Part shown: positions 22,819 through 31,520 of the stretch, piece by piece
Numbering within the stretch: position 1 is the stretch's first letter
Layout: each line of letters begins with the position of its first letter
Assembly: GCA_046329515.1 (NCBI GenBank)
Contig: JAXLUM010000003.1
Location: 186,001 to 250,000, forward strand
DNA: 64,000 bases
Direction of reading: 5' to 3'
DNA from: Bog-950 sp046329515
GTDB lineage: Bacteria > Bacteroidota > Bacteroidia > Chitinophagales > LD1
Program-made: the position numbers and the translations under genes
Notes under the pieces: model-generated
Databases searched by the model: none
Seen by the model: only the letters and a program-made list of their open reading frames with translations
Told to the model about the DNA's origin: nothing

Positions 22819-25800
22819 ATGAAAACAAGAGTATTTTCTGTCCTCATTCTTTTATGCGCATTCCTCTCTTCCTCCTTTGCCCAGGGCGATAGGGGAGGAA
22901 CCGTAAGCAATGTGCAGCCCGCTGCACCTACGGGTAAGGTGTATGCCCTTATAGTAGGAGTTTCAAAGTATAATGAAGTAAGCTCACTTAAATATGCCGA
23001 CCGCGATGCATTGGCCTTTGCCGAATACTTAAAATCAAAAGCCGGCGGTAATGTGGACCCGAACAACATAAAGATTTTTACCAATGAGGAAGCTACCCGG
23101 GCTAACATTTTTGATGAACTATACTACTTAAAGCAAACCGCCCAGCCCGGCGATTTAATGTATTTCTACTTTGCAGGCCACGGCGATATTGAACAAGACC
23201 TTAGTGAAGGTGAAGATGCCTTGCTGCTGTTAGCTAAATCGTTTAAGAAGAACTACCTGAGCGGCAGCGAGTATATTGAACTGGATAAACTGCGTTCCAT
23301 AATCGGCAACTTTGCCAAGAAAGGGGTTAATGTAATTTTTGTTGCCGATGCCTGCCATAGCGGTGCTATGCTTAGTGGCGGCCAAAGCGGTAAGGAAAGA
23401 ACGCTTACTGCTTTACAGGAAAGCTGGGGCAATGAAGTAAAGTTTCTATCCTGTCAACCAAACGAAGTAAGTGAAGAGAACCCCAAGTGGGGCGGTGGCC
23501 GTGGTATATTCTCCTTTTCACTGGAAGAAGGTTTGAAAGGACTTGCGGATACCAATGGTGATAGCATTGTTACCGTGGGTGAAATAAAGCGCTACCTGGA
23601 TAATGAAGTGCCTAAACAAACCGGTGATGCACAAAACCCCGATGTGCGCGGCGATTTGAAGAAACCGCTTTCGCGCATTGATGTGCAAACTATGCTGGCG
23701 TTGAAAGAACAAAAGCAAAAGCAACTGCCGGAGATGATTGCGATGAATACCGGTGGACGCTCCGCTGAAGATAATTTACTGGTAGGCGCCAGCAAGCAGG
23801 TGGTAGATATCTATACCAAATTTAAAGCGGCCATGGATAGCGGTGACTTAGTGCACCAGGAAGGCGTAGCCTCTGCTTACGATTATTTTTTACTGCTTCA
23901 AAATACCGATGCCTCAGCGGAATTAAAGCGTATTGTGAAACGCAATTTTGTCTCAGCCCTGCAGGATGGCACTATGATTTTTATTCAAAGCCAATTGAGC
24001 GGTAGTAAGGATGTAGATGGCTTTAATGAAAAGGTGGAACGCGAACAAATGGACAAATGGAATAACAGTATTGCGCAGTTAAATGCGGCAATTACTATTC
24101 TGGGTCCCGACCATTACCTGACACCTTCCTACACCGCGCGTAAATTGTATTTAGAGGCTTATATCCTCTATTACAACATGACCACCTATAAGCATAAATA
24201 CACCCGCGAAAACCGCGATAGCTGTATTGCGAAACTGGAAGATGCGGTTAAGCTGGAAGAAAATGCCAGTTATGCATATTACCTTTTAGGTGAAGTGTAT
24301 TCATACTGCGGCAAAAATGCCTTGTCACGCCAGGCCTATGAAAAATACCTGCGCCTTAACCCTAAAGACGGTTACGCCTTTGTAAACCTTGCAGGCCTTG
24401 CGCGCCGCGAAGAAAAGTTGGTATTGGCCGATAGTCTTTTACAGGTAGCCCTTAAGGTAGGTTCAAACCAAATGGCTCAGTTTATTGATAACATAGGCGA
24501 CTACTACTACATATGGGACGACTACGATAACGCCATAAAGTTTTATAAGAAGGCTATTGAAATGGACCCAACACTCGTAGGGCCATACCTTAACATGGGT
24601 GTTATTTCTAAAATGAAAAAGGATTATAAAAACGCCTCCTACTACTACGGCAAGGTGCTGCAATATGATTCTACTTATGCCTGGGCCTACAACAACTTGG
24701 CTAACATTTACGCTGCTGAAAAGAATTACCCTAAAGCTATTGACTTTTACAACCGTGCCATCAAGCTGGATTCAAATTACCACATGGCCTATAGCAACCT
24801 GGCGTTAACCTACGAAGGCCTTAAGCAATATGATACGGCTTTGAAGCTGTTGCATCTTTCCAAATCGTTGGAGATGTATGACCAAAGCACTTATTACAGC
24901 ATTGCACACGTGCATTACAATACAAAGAATTACGATTCCTCGGCCCTGTATTACTACTACTGCACCCTGCTTGACTCAACCGATGCTAAGTCGTATTACT
25001 GGATGGGCCGCTCCTATGAAAAACAGGGCGATACTATAATGGCGCGTTTGTATTATAACCAGGCCGGCACAACGGACACAACCTACGCCGACCCTTGGGA
25101 AGCCATCGGCGATTTGTATTATAACGACAAAAATTACAGCGAAGCTGTTTTATGGTATTCACTGGCTGTGTCAAAAGATACTGCCTCGGCTAATCAATGG
25201 TTCTATTTAGGCAGGGCCTACTATTTTGCCGATAGTTTGGATATAGCCGAACGCATATTCCGAAAGAAGGTATTGAAGCTGGATAGCGCTTACAAAAGCG
25301 CGTTTGTGCAACTGGGCAATTTGTTTTACGATCGCTCAGTATACGATTCTGCAGAATACTATTACAGGAAGGCTATTAAAATTGATTCAGCCTATACGGT
25401 TGCGTATTACAATTTAGGACTGGTGTACGAAATGCGCATGGAATATGATAAGGCCATACAAAGCATGAGGAAGGCCATTAAGTATGATACAGCCTATTAC
25501 AGCGCACTCAGCGGCCTTGGTGATGAGTTCCGCTTAAAAGAGAAATACGATAGTTCGGCTAAGTATTACAGCTTGTACCTGCTACGCGATACGGCCTTTA
25601 ATCGCAAAGTGTTGAACAACCTTGCAACCGTTTACGATAAGCTGGGCGATTCAACGAAAGCAATTAACTGCTACAAAAAAATACTGAGCAGGCAACAGGA
25701 TATAGATGCCGCCTTTAACCTTGGTGATTTATACTATCGCCATGGTAATTATGCCGAAGCAAAAATATGGTACGCCAAAACTGAAGGTAATGATGATTAT

Positions 25801-26313
25801 AAGCTGGCAGTTTTATACAGGTACGCAGCAATTGAAGAAGCAGGTGGTAATTACAATGCGGCTGTAAGCTATTTCCAACAGGCGTTAAAGGTGGATTCAG
25901 CGAACCCTTATGGCCTTACCAATTACGGAAGAGTTGTTGGTATTTATCTTAAAAAACCTGTAGAAGCTCAGCCCTACGTGCAAAGGGCAGTAGAACTGGA
26001 TAGCGCTAATTACTTCAATAGCTATTTTAATCTGGCCTATAACTACTACCTGGGTGGTGATTTAAAAACTTCTGCGGTGTGGTTTGAAAAAGCAGTTGCG
26101 CGTAACCCGCACGATTTCGGCAGCACCTATAATCTGGCTTGTATTTACTCTTTACAGAAAAACAGCAAAAGCGCGCTTAAATATCTGGAGTGGTCGTTCA
26201 AAGAAGGCTACGACGACTTTGAGCATGTAAAAGTGGATACGGATTTAGATAACATCCGCAACCTGCCTGAGTATGCAGCGCTTATTACAAAGTATAAAAA
26301 GAGCGGCAAATAA
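22819..26313 (+). CDS. Exported caspase-family peptidase with long TPR array
   Basis: This encodes about 1164 residues. A signal peptide (SVLILLCAFLSSSFAQ) precedes a caspase-like peptidase C14 domain (about 40-290) whose dyad is intact: His121 in YFAGHGD and Cys179 in ADACHSG. After a linker, more than fifteen tetratricopeptide repeats run from about residue 465 to the end, many with the unusual spacing 'YY..A...D....A...LG..Y'. The start was set at MKTRVFSVLIL because the 19 residues before it are not signal-like. Such exported caspase-TPR proteins occur in several Bacteroidota, but their substrates and role are not established to my knowledge. It stands alone between terminators. Confidence 0.9.
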   Translation: MKTRVFSVLILLCAFLSSSFAQGDRGGTVSNVQPAAPTGKVYALIVGVSKYNEVSSLKYADRDALAFAEYLKSKAGGNVDPNNIKIFTNEEATRANIFDELYYLKQTAQPGDLMYFYFAGHGDIEQDLSEGEDALLLLAKSFKKNYLSGSEYIELDKLRSIIGNFAKKGVNVIFVADACHSGAMLSGGQSGKERTLTALQESWGNEVKFLSCQPNEVSEENPKWGGGRGIFSFSLEEGLKGLADTNGDSIVTVGEIKRYLDNEVPKQTGDAQNPDVRGDLKKPLSRIDVQTMLALKEQKQKQLPEMIAMNTGGRSAEDNLLVGASKQVVDIYTKFKAAMDSGDLVHQEGVASAYDYFLLLQNTDASAELKRIVKRNFVSALQDGTMIFIQSQLSGSKDVDGFNEKVEREQMDKWNNSIAQLNAAITILGPDHYLTPSYTARKLYLEAYILYYNMTTYKHKYTRENRDSCIAKLEDAVKLEENASYAYYLLGEVYSYCGKNALSRQAYEKYLRLNPKDGYAFVNLAGLARREEKLVLADSLLQVALKVGSNQMAQFIDNIGDYYYIWDDYDNAIKFYKKAIEMDPTLVGPYLNMGVISKMKKDYKNASYYYGKVLQYDSTYAWAYNNLANIYAAEKNYPKAIDFYNRAIKLDSNYHMAYSNLALTYEGLKQYDTALKLLHLSKSLEMYDQSTYYSIAHVHYNTKNYDSSALYYYYCTLLDSTDAKSYYWMGRSYEKQGDTIMARLYYNQAGTTDTTYADPWEAIGDLYYNDKNYSEAVLWYSLAVSKDTASANQWFYLGRAYYFADSLDIAERIFRKKVLKLDSAYKSAFVQLGNLFYDRSVYDSAEYYYRKAIKIDSAYTVAYYNLGLVYEMRMEYDKAIQSMRKAIKYDTAYYSALSGLGDEFRLKEKYDSSAKYYSLYLLRDTAFNRKVLNNLATVYDKLGDSTKAINCYKKILSRQQDIDAAFNLGDLYYRHGNYAEAKIWYAKTEGNDDYKLAVLYRYAAIEEAGGNYNAAVSYFQQALKVDSANPYGLTNYGRVVGIYLKKPVEAQPYVQRAVELDSANYFNSYFNLAYNYYLGGDLKTSAVWFEKAVARNPHDFGSTYNLACIYSLQKNSKSALKYLEWSFKEGYDDFEHVKVDTDLDNIRNLPEYAALITKYKKSGK

Positions 26314-26323
26314 TCTTTGCCGC
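26303..26323 (+). terminator. Hairpin overlapping the caspase-TPR stop codon
   Basis: GCGGCAAA-taatc-TTTGCCGC is a perfect 8-bp stem whose loop contains the TAA stop. There is no strict T-run after it (ATGCTTACTTCTTC), so it may be a weak terminator or an mRNA 3'-end stabiliser. Confidence 0.45.
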
Positions 26324-26357
26324 ATGCTTACTTCTTCACTTGTAATTGAAACTTTCC

Positions 26358-26873
26358 TTATTCCCCGTCAATAACTATTGGGGTAGTGTGTATGGTGTTA
26401 CTGCGGTGTCCTGCTAAATCGCGGAAGATAATGGCATAGGTAACAGAATCCTTCGGGCAACCCTGTTGAGGTGGGGCAAAGCACGTTTTAGAATACATAC
26501 CTACCAGCACCTGTATATCGCCGCTCAGTGCCTTGTATTTCCCTTTCGGAATAACATAGGCTGTAGCAAAAGCATTAATAGAGGTATCGCGGTCGTCAAT
26601 CAGGTAAATATTAAAGCCGCTCATGTTCAGGCAACTTGAATCGCCTTGCTTTAAGGCGTTTATCAAATCGCAGGTATCACCGGGCAAAGGGAATACCCCA
26701 ATATCTCCGTCACCATCGGTAAACGAAAAAGTAATGGTATCAACGTATCCGTGCTTAATTAGGCTTGAAGAAACAGATTTGAACTCAATATGCGGCTCAA
26801 TAGGGTAGGAGGGCGGCTTCACACAACCCGCCATTCCGCATAAGGCTAAAAAAGCAATCAAACTGTTTTTCAC
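26358..26873 (-). CDS. Hypothetical lipoprotein
   Basis: This is a 171-residue protein with a lipoprotein signal peptide (LIAFLALCGMAGC, Cys17 as lipidation site). The mature region contains 'ITFSFTDGDGDIGVF', an acidic calcium-like loop seen in Bacteroidota lipoproteins with Ig-like or cadherin-like domains, and later cysteine pairs (CDLIN...CLNMSG, CFAPPQQGC) that could form disulfides. It is convergent with the caspase-TPR gene. Function is unknown; a cell-surface or periplasmic lipoprotein is the safest description. Confidence 0.75.
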   Translation of the reverse strand: MKNSLIAFLALCGMAGCVKPPSYPIEPHIEFKSVSSSLIKHGYVDTITFSFTDGDGDIGVFPLPGDTCDLINALKQGDSSCLNMSGFNIYLIDDRDTSINAFATAYVIPKGKYKALSGDIQVLVGMYSKTCFAPPQQGCPKDSVTYAIIFRDLAGHRSNTIHTTPIVIDGE

Positions 26874-26932
26874 GTACCGAATTAAACGCTTGTTACCCGA
26901 ATTATTGCAATTTTATCCTCAAATTTTGCGAA

Positions 26933-27904
26933 TTGCAGGCCTTGTGGGATAGCATTTTTACCGTTAACGAACAGAACTTTGAATCCGTTGCTTTGCAGGT
27001 TTATGAATACCAGTATAAGCAGGTTGAAGTGTATAGGCTATTCAATGAATCCTTACGCATTACACCCGCTATGGTGAAGCGCTTAGCGGATATTCCCTTT
27101 TTGCCCATACAGTTCTTTAAATCGCACCCGGTAATTGCTGAAAGTAAAACGGCCCAAAAGATTTTTGAAAGCAGCGGTACTACAGGTGTGGTTACTTCGC
27201 GCCATAGGGTGGCCGATTTAAACTTGTATGAACAGAGCTTTATTAAGGGCTTCGAACTTTTTTATGGCTCGGTAACCGATTATGTAATTCTTGGTTTGCT
27301 GCCTTCGTACCTTGAACGCAACAACTCCTCCTTGGTTTATATGGTGGATGCATTGATGAAAGTTTCCGGCCAACCTGAGGATGCTTTCTTCCTTTATGAA
27401 AACGAAAAGCTGAATACGCTTTTGTTGCAGTTGAAAGCGAAAGGCAAAAAGGTAATTCTGGTTGGCGTAACCTTTGCGCTCCTGGATTTTGCCGAGCAGT
27501 TCACCTTAAACTTTCCTGAACTGATAATTATGGAAACCGGCGGTATGAAAGGCCGCCGCGCTGAACTTACGCGGGAGGAAGTACACGAAAAACTGAAGGC
27601 CGCTTTTGGCGTGCCGCATATTCATTCAGAATATGGTATGACAGAACTGCTTTCACAAGGCTATTCAAAAGGCGAAGGCATTTTTGAATGCGTGCCCTGG
27701 ATGAAGATCGTGTTGCGTGATATGTATGACCCTTTCAAAATTGAAACACAAAGCGGTGCCATAAATGTTATCGACCTCGCCAATTTATATTCCTGTTCGT
27801 TTATTGCTACCAATGATGTAGGCCGTATGCACGGTAACCAATTTGAAATACTGGGCCGTATGGATAATGCCGAATTACGCGGATGTAACCTGATGTATGC
27901 CTGA
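26933..27904 (+). CDS. LuxE-like acyl-protein synthetase / ligase
   Basis: This is a 323-residue adenylate-forming enzyme of the LuxE (acyl-protein synthetase) family. The phosphate-binding motif FESSGTTG (about 78-85) is conserved, together with 'METGGMKGRR' (about 203-212) and the late 'SEYGMTELLSQ' (about 229-239), which resembles the adenylation A5 motif. LuxE activates fatty acids for bioluminescent aldehyde synthesis, but homologues outside luciferase operons serve surface-polysaccharide or lipid biosynthesis. The start is TTG, since no in-frame ATG lies upstream. The next gene starts within its last 8 bases, so it heads a three-gene operon with two membrane proteins. Confidence 0.85.
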   Translation: MQALWDSIFTVNEQNFESVALQVYEYQYKQVEVYRLFNESLRITPAMVKRLADIPFLPIQFFKSHPVIAESKTAQKIFESSGTTGVVTSRHRVADLNLYEQSFIKGFELFYGSVTDYVILGLLPSYLERNNSSLVYMVDALMKVSGQPEDAFFLYENEKLNTLLLQLKAKGKKVILVGVTFALLDFAEQFTLNFPELIIMETGGMKGRRAELTREEVHEKLKAAFGVPHIHSEYGMTELLSQGYSKGEGIFECVPWMKIVLRDMYDPFKIETQSGAINVIDLANLYSCSFIATNDVGRMHGNQFEILGRMDNAELRGCNLMYA

Positions 27905-28343
27905 TTTCATTCAACATACTTTTTTGGGCCGGGTGTTTAAAGGTGATAAACTGTTGTTTGCCCTCTTTGTGCTATATATAGCAGGCGTACTATATGGCGT
28001 TCGCTATAGCCGCGAGGAATTCCCTTTTATGCTTTACGGCATGTATTCACTACCCGAGGCGGCCAAACCCAATTACGTTACGTACCAAATTGAAATAGAT
28101 GGAAAGGTTGTTCCTTACACCGATATGTGGGACTCTAAAAAAGAATTGCTCACCTCGCCTTTAAGTGGTTATAATACCCTCTCCGAAAACCTGCGCAATA
28201 ACTTCCAACAATGGCTATTGCGTTATGCTTCAGCAGGCCATGGAAAGAGCGTAAGCGTATATGCATTGACCTGTCAATACGGAAATGATGGTGCCCCGCA
28301 GGTAATTGATAAAACTGAACTATTCACCTATGCAACAGAGTAG
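27897..28343 (+). CDS. Hypothetical single-pass membrane protein
   Basis: This 148-residue protein has one transmembrane helix near the N-terminus (LLFALFVLYIAGVLYGV, about 19-35) and an extracytoplasmic portion with a 'PFMLYGMYSLPE' segment. It is a family I do not recognise. The gene overlaps the LuxE-like gene by 8 bases upstream and the membrane-protein gene by 14 bases downstream, so all three are probably cotranscribed and may work together. No catalytic residues are evident. Confidence 0.72.
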   Translation: MPDFIQHTFLGRVFKGDKLLFALFVLYIAGVLYGVRYSREEFPFMLYGMYSLPEAAKPNYVTYQIEIDGKVVPYTDMWDSKKELLTSPLSGYNTLSENLRNNFQQWLLRYASAGHGKSVSVYALTCQYGNDGAPQVIDKTELFTYATE

Positions 28344-29172
28344 ATTCAGGGAAACATATTTATTGAAGTTGCGGTTTGCATTTGCTGCTGTTGTAATCAT
28401 ACTGCTTTATCGCTTGTTGCAGGGCGTGTTGCTCTCGCAAATGCAACAGCCTGTTCTGTTTCAGCTTCCCCAAAATGTATATGGCCTGTTCAACCTAAGC
28501 GGTATTTCCAATTGGTTGACCACCCATTATAGCATCGCCCTGCTTACGGACATTTTGCTTTTTGCATTGGCATTACTCAGCATAATTACCGGGAACCGGA
28601 TAACTGTAATACTCTCGACCCTCTTGCTTACGGTTTACATGCTGGTATTCAATATGGCGGCTTACCACGCCTATCATGGCCTGGTGGGTGCTATTGCTAT
28701 AACTATTCCGTTTTGGAGTCAGAAAGAAGAGCGGTTCAACTTTCTTTGGCACGCAGCGCGGTATTATTGGTTGTATGTTTTTGCTTCAGCCGGCTTGTGG
28801 AAAATACTTCGTGCCTCTGCTTTTCTTAACGACCAAATGAGCAACATCCTCATGCAACAGCAATTAGATTATTTGCTGCAACACCCGCATTCGTTTAAAG
28901 CAGGTATTATACAATATCTCATCAGTCATCCTGCTGTTTCGCATATGGTGTTATTGGTAAACGTAGGCTTGCAGTTAAGTTTTTTAGTGGGGTTCTTCAC
29001 TCGCCGCTTTGATACTATGCTCTTGGTACTATCCATTGTATTCTGCATAGCGAATTATTTTGTGATGAGCATTGTATCCACCGAGCTGCTGGTGCTCAAT
29101 CTCACACTTTTAAATTGGGATAAAATAGAATTGCTGTTCGCCAATAGAAATGCTAAAGCTTCGATAGCTTAG
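28330..29172 (+). CDS. Polytopic membrane protein (HTTM-like, uncertain)
   Basis: This encodes about 280 residues of an integral membrane protein with six or more predicted transmembrane helices. The layout (long first helix, 'YHAYHG' loop, 'RFNFLWHAARYYWLYVFASAGLWK' helix) resembles the HTTM/DoxX type of membrane protein related to vitamin K-dependent carboxylase, but the match is impressionistic. I chose the ATG that overlaps the previous stop; an upstream TTG at 28306 is possible. It ends in a 20-base convergent overlap with aroC. Together with the preceding LuxE-like and single-pass genes it forms an unassigned membrane-linked unit. Confidence 0.65.
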   Translation: MQQSRFRETYLLKLRFAFAAVVIILLYRLLQGVLLSQMQQPVLFQLPQNVYGLFNLSGISNWLTTHYSIALLTDILLFALALLSIITGNRITVILSTLLLTVYMLVFNMAAYHAYHGLVGAIAITIPFWSQKEERFNFLWHAARYYWLYVFASAGLWKILRASAFLNDQMSNILMQQQLDYLLQHPHSFKAGIIQYLISHPAVSHMVLLVNVGLQLSFLVGFFTRRFDTMLLVLSIVFCIANYFVMSIVSTELLVLNLTLLNWDKIELLFANRNAKASIA

Positions 29173-30232
29173 CGCGTAAAAGGTGGTCGGCCATTACAAG
29201 GGCGGCCATTGCCTCAACAATGGGAACAGCGCGTGGCACTACACAAGGGTCGTGGCGGCCTTTGCCTTTAATAGAAACTTCTTCACCCTTATCATTTACT
29301 GATGCCTGCTCCTGCATTAAAGTAGCTACCGGTTTAAAGCCAACGTTAAAGTAAATGTCCATACCATTAGTAATACCACCTTGTATACCACCCGATGAAT
29401 TTGTTTCCGTAACTATTTTCCCTTCTGTTGTAGTAAAGCGGTCGTTATTCTCGCTGCCGTATAGAGTTGTGCCTGCAAATCCACTGCCGTATTCAAATCC
29501 ATGCACGGCATTAATGCTCAACATGGCTTTAGCTAAGTCAGCATGTAGTTTGTCAAACACAGGTTCGCCCAAACCAACCGGGCTGCCTTTTATTACGCAG
29601 GTAACTATACCTCCTATAGTATCGCCTTTAGCGCGGGTGTCTTGTATCAGCTCAATCATTTTTTCTGCAGTTGCACTATCAGGGCAACGCACTATGTTTT
29701 TTTCTGTCTGGCTTAAATCCAGTTCGGTATAAGGTTTCTCTACCTTTAATTTTCCTACAGCCGAAACATAGGCTGAAATAGTAATGCCGTGCTTTTTCAG
29801 CAACAGCTTGGCTAACGCCCCAGCCAATACGCGCGTAGCTGTTTCGCGTGCACTGCTTCGCCCGCCTCCTCGGTAATCGCGTATGCCGTATTTTTCCTGG
29901 TAGGTATAATCAGCATGCGATGGGCGGTAAACGTGCTGCAACGTATCGTAGTCCTCGCTCTTCTGGTCTTCATTCAAAATAATAAATGATATGGGAGTGC
30001 CTAAAGTCCGTTGGTCAAAAATGCCCGAAAGGGTTTGAAAGCTGTCACTCTCTTTGCGTTGCGTGGTAATGGCAGATTGGCCCGGTTTACGCCTTGCCAT
30101 TTCATCCTCTAAAAAGCCAAAATCAATTTCCAGGCCGGCCGGGCAGCCGTCAATAACCACCCCTATGGCTGTGCCATGGCTTTCGCCAAAAGTGGTTATC
30201 CTGAAAATTTCCCCGAATGAATTTCCGGCCAT
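29153..30232 (-). CDS. aroC: Chorismate synthase
   Basis: This is a 359-residue chorismate synthase, the last enzyme of the shikimate pathway, converting 5-enolpyruvylshikimate 3-phosphate to chorismate with reduced FMN. The three family signatures are present: RITTFGESHG near the start, 'YGIRDYRGGGRSSARET' at about 114-130, and 'RHDPCVVPRAVPIVEAMAAL' near the end. GSGFAGT and SGGIQGGITNG also match. Length is normal. It is monocistronic, convergent with the membrane-protein gene. Confidence 0.97.
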   Translation of the reverse strand: MAGNSFGEIFRITTFGESHGTAIGVVIDGCPAGLEIDFGFLEDEMARRKPGQSAITTQRKESDSFQTLSGIFDQRTLGTPISFIILNEDQKSEDYDTLQHVYRPSHADYTYQEKYGIRDYRGGGRSSARETATRVLAGALAKLLLKKHGITISAYVSAVGKLKVEKPYTELDLSQTEKNIVRCPDSATAEKMIELIQDTRAKGDTIGGIVTCVIKGSPVGLGEPVFDKLHADLAKAMLSINAVHGFEYGSGFAGTTLYGSENNDRFTTTEGKIVTETNSSGGIQGGITNGMDIYFNVGFKPVATLMQEQASVNDKGEEVSIKGKGRHDPCVVPRAVPIVEAMAALVMADHLLRAKLSKL

Positions 30233-30293
30233 AATTTTTGCTTCCGCCGCAAATTACAAATAATGTGTTTCAGTTTTTACTTAAGATTGTTGT

Positions 30294-31517
30294 GTGAAAA
30301 GCGCCTTAATACGCAATATCAAAAGCCTGGCAGGTATACAAAACGCCTCTACCCAAAAGTTAAGCGGTGCACAAATGGCTGCTTTACCGGCAATAGAGAA
30401 CGCCTACCTGCTTATAGAAGACGGCTTGATTAAAACCTTTGGCAATAATGAGGACGCTCCTGAACGTGCTGATGAGGTAATAGATGCTACAGGTAGATTG
30501 GTGTTGCCGGCCTGGTGTGATTCGCATACGCACCTGGTTTTTGCCGCTTACCGCGAAGCGGAGTTTGTAGATAAAATACATGGCCTAACCTACGAGCAAA
30601 TCGCTGCAAAGGGTGGTGGTATTCTCAACTCCGCTAAAAAGCTGAACGAAACCACGGAAGAGGAATTGTTTGAAAGTGCCTCGCAACGTTTGCTACAGCT
30701 GGAACAAATGGGAACGGGCGCAGTTGAAATTAAAAGTGGTTATGGCTTAACTTATGAAGGCGAACTGAAAATGCTGCGCGTTATACGTAAGCTTAAAGAA
30801 AAATCTAAGCTTACCATTAAAGCTACTTTCCTCGGTGCGCATGCTTTTCCTACAGAGTACAAAGCCAATCATGAACCCTATATTGATTTACTGATAAATA
30901 AGCTACTGCCGCAGATTGCAGATGAAGGCCTGGCTGATTTTATTGATGCCTTCTGTGAGAAGAATTATTTCGGTGCAGAAGAAACCGGAAGGATATTAGA
31001 AGCCGGCGCTAAATATGGCCTACGCCCTAAAGTGCACGTTAACCAGTTTAATGTTATAGGTGGTGTAGAAACCAGTGTAAAGTATAATGCTTTAAGTGTT
31101 GACCACCTGGAGCAACTAAGCGATGAGGATATAGCTGTTTTAAAGGATAGCGAAACTATGCCCACTGCATTGCCGGGCTGTTCTTTCTTTCTGCGCATAC
31201 CATATACACCTGCCCGTAAAATTATTGACAGCGGTTTGCCTTTGGCCTTGGCAACAGATTTTAACCCCGGCAGCAGCCCAAGCGGCAATATGAATTTAGT
31301 TGTTAGCCTGGCCTGCATAAACATGCACCTAACGCCTGAAGAATCCATTAATGCCGCTACGCTAAACTCGGCCTATGCAATGGATGTGCAAAATAACTTG
31401 GGCTCAATTACCCTTGGCAAAAAAGCAAATCTCATCATCACTAAGCCTGTTTCTTCGGTGGCCTTTCTCCCTTATTCATTCGGCTTAAATTCTATTGAGC
31501 GCGTTATTGTTTCATAG
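30294..31517 (+). CDS. hutI: Imidazolonepropionase
   Basis: This 407-residue amidohydrolase hydrolyses 4-imidazolone-5-propanoate to formiminoglutamate in histidine degradation. The metal-binding pair CDSHTHLVF (His78, His80), the later His in VHVNQFN, and Asp in ATDFNPGSSPSGN form the amidohydrolase site, and EIKSGYGLTYEGELK is a family hallmark. The start is GTG. It lies 61 bases after the divergent aroC start and 3 bases before the rhomboid gene. No other hut gene is adjacent, so the pathway is dispersed. Confidence 0.95.
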   Translation: MKSALIRNIKSLAGIQNASTQKLSGAQMAALPAIENAYLLIEDGLIKTFGNNEDAPERADEVIDATGRLVLPAWCDSHTHLVFAAYREAEFVDKIHGLTYEQIAAKGGGILNSAKKLNETTEEELFESASQRLLQLEQMGTGAVEIKSGYGLTYEGELKMLRVIRKLKEKSKLTIKATFLGAHAFPTEYKANHEPYIDLLINKLLPQIADEGLADFIDAFCEKNYFGAEETGRILEAGAKYGLRPKVHVNQFNVIGGVETSVKYNALSVDHLEQLSDEDIAVLKDSETMPTALPGCSFFLRIPYTPARKIIDSGLPLALATDFNPGSSPSGNMNLVVSLACINMHLTPEESINAATLNSAYAMDVQNNLGSITLGKKANLIITKPVSSVAFLPYSFGLNSIERVIVS

Positions 31518-31520
31518 GAC

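Noticed and set aside
27897..28343. Possible frameshift joining the two membrane-protein genes
   Set aside because: Each has its own coherent start and stop, and the 14-base overlap is typical of coupled genes.
26933..29172. A luciferase (lux) operon
   Set aside because: The LuxE-like gene has no luxA, luxB, luxC or luxD neighbour.
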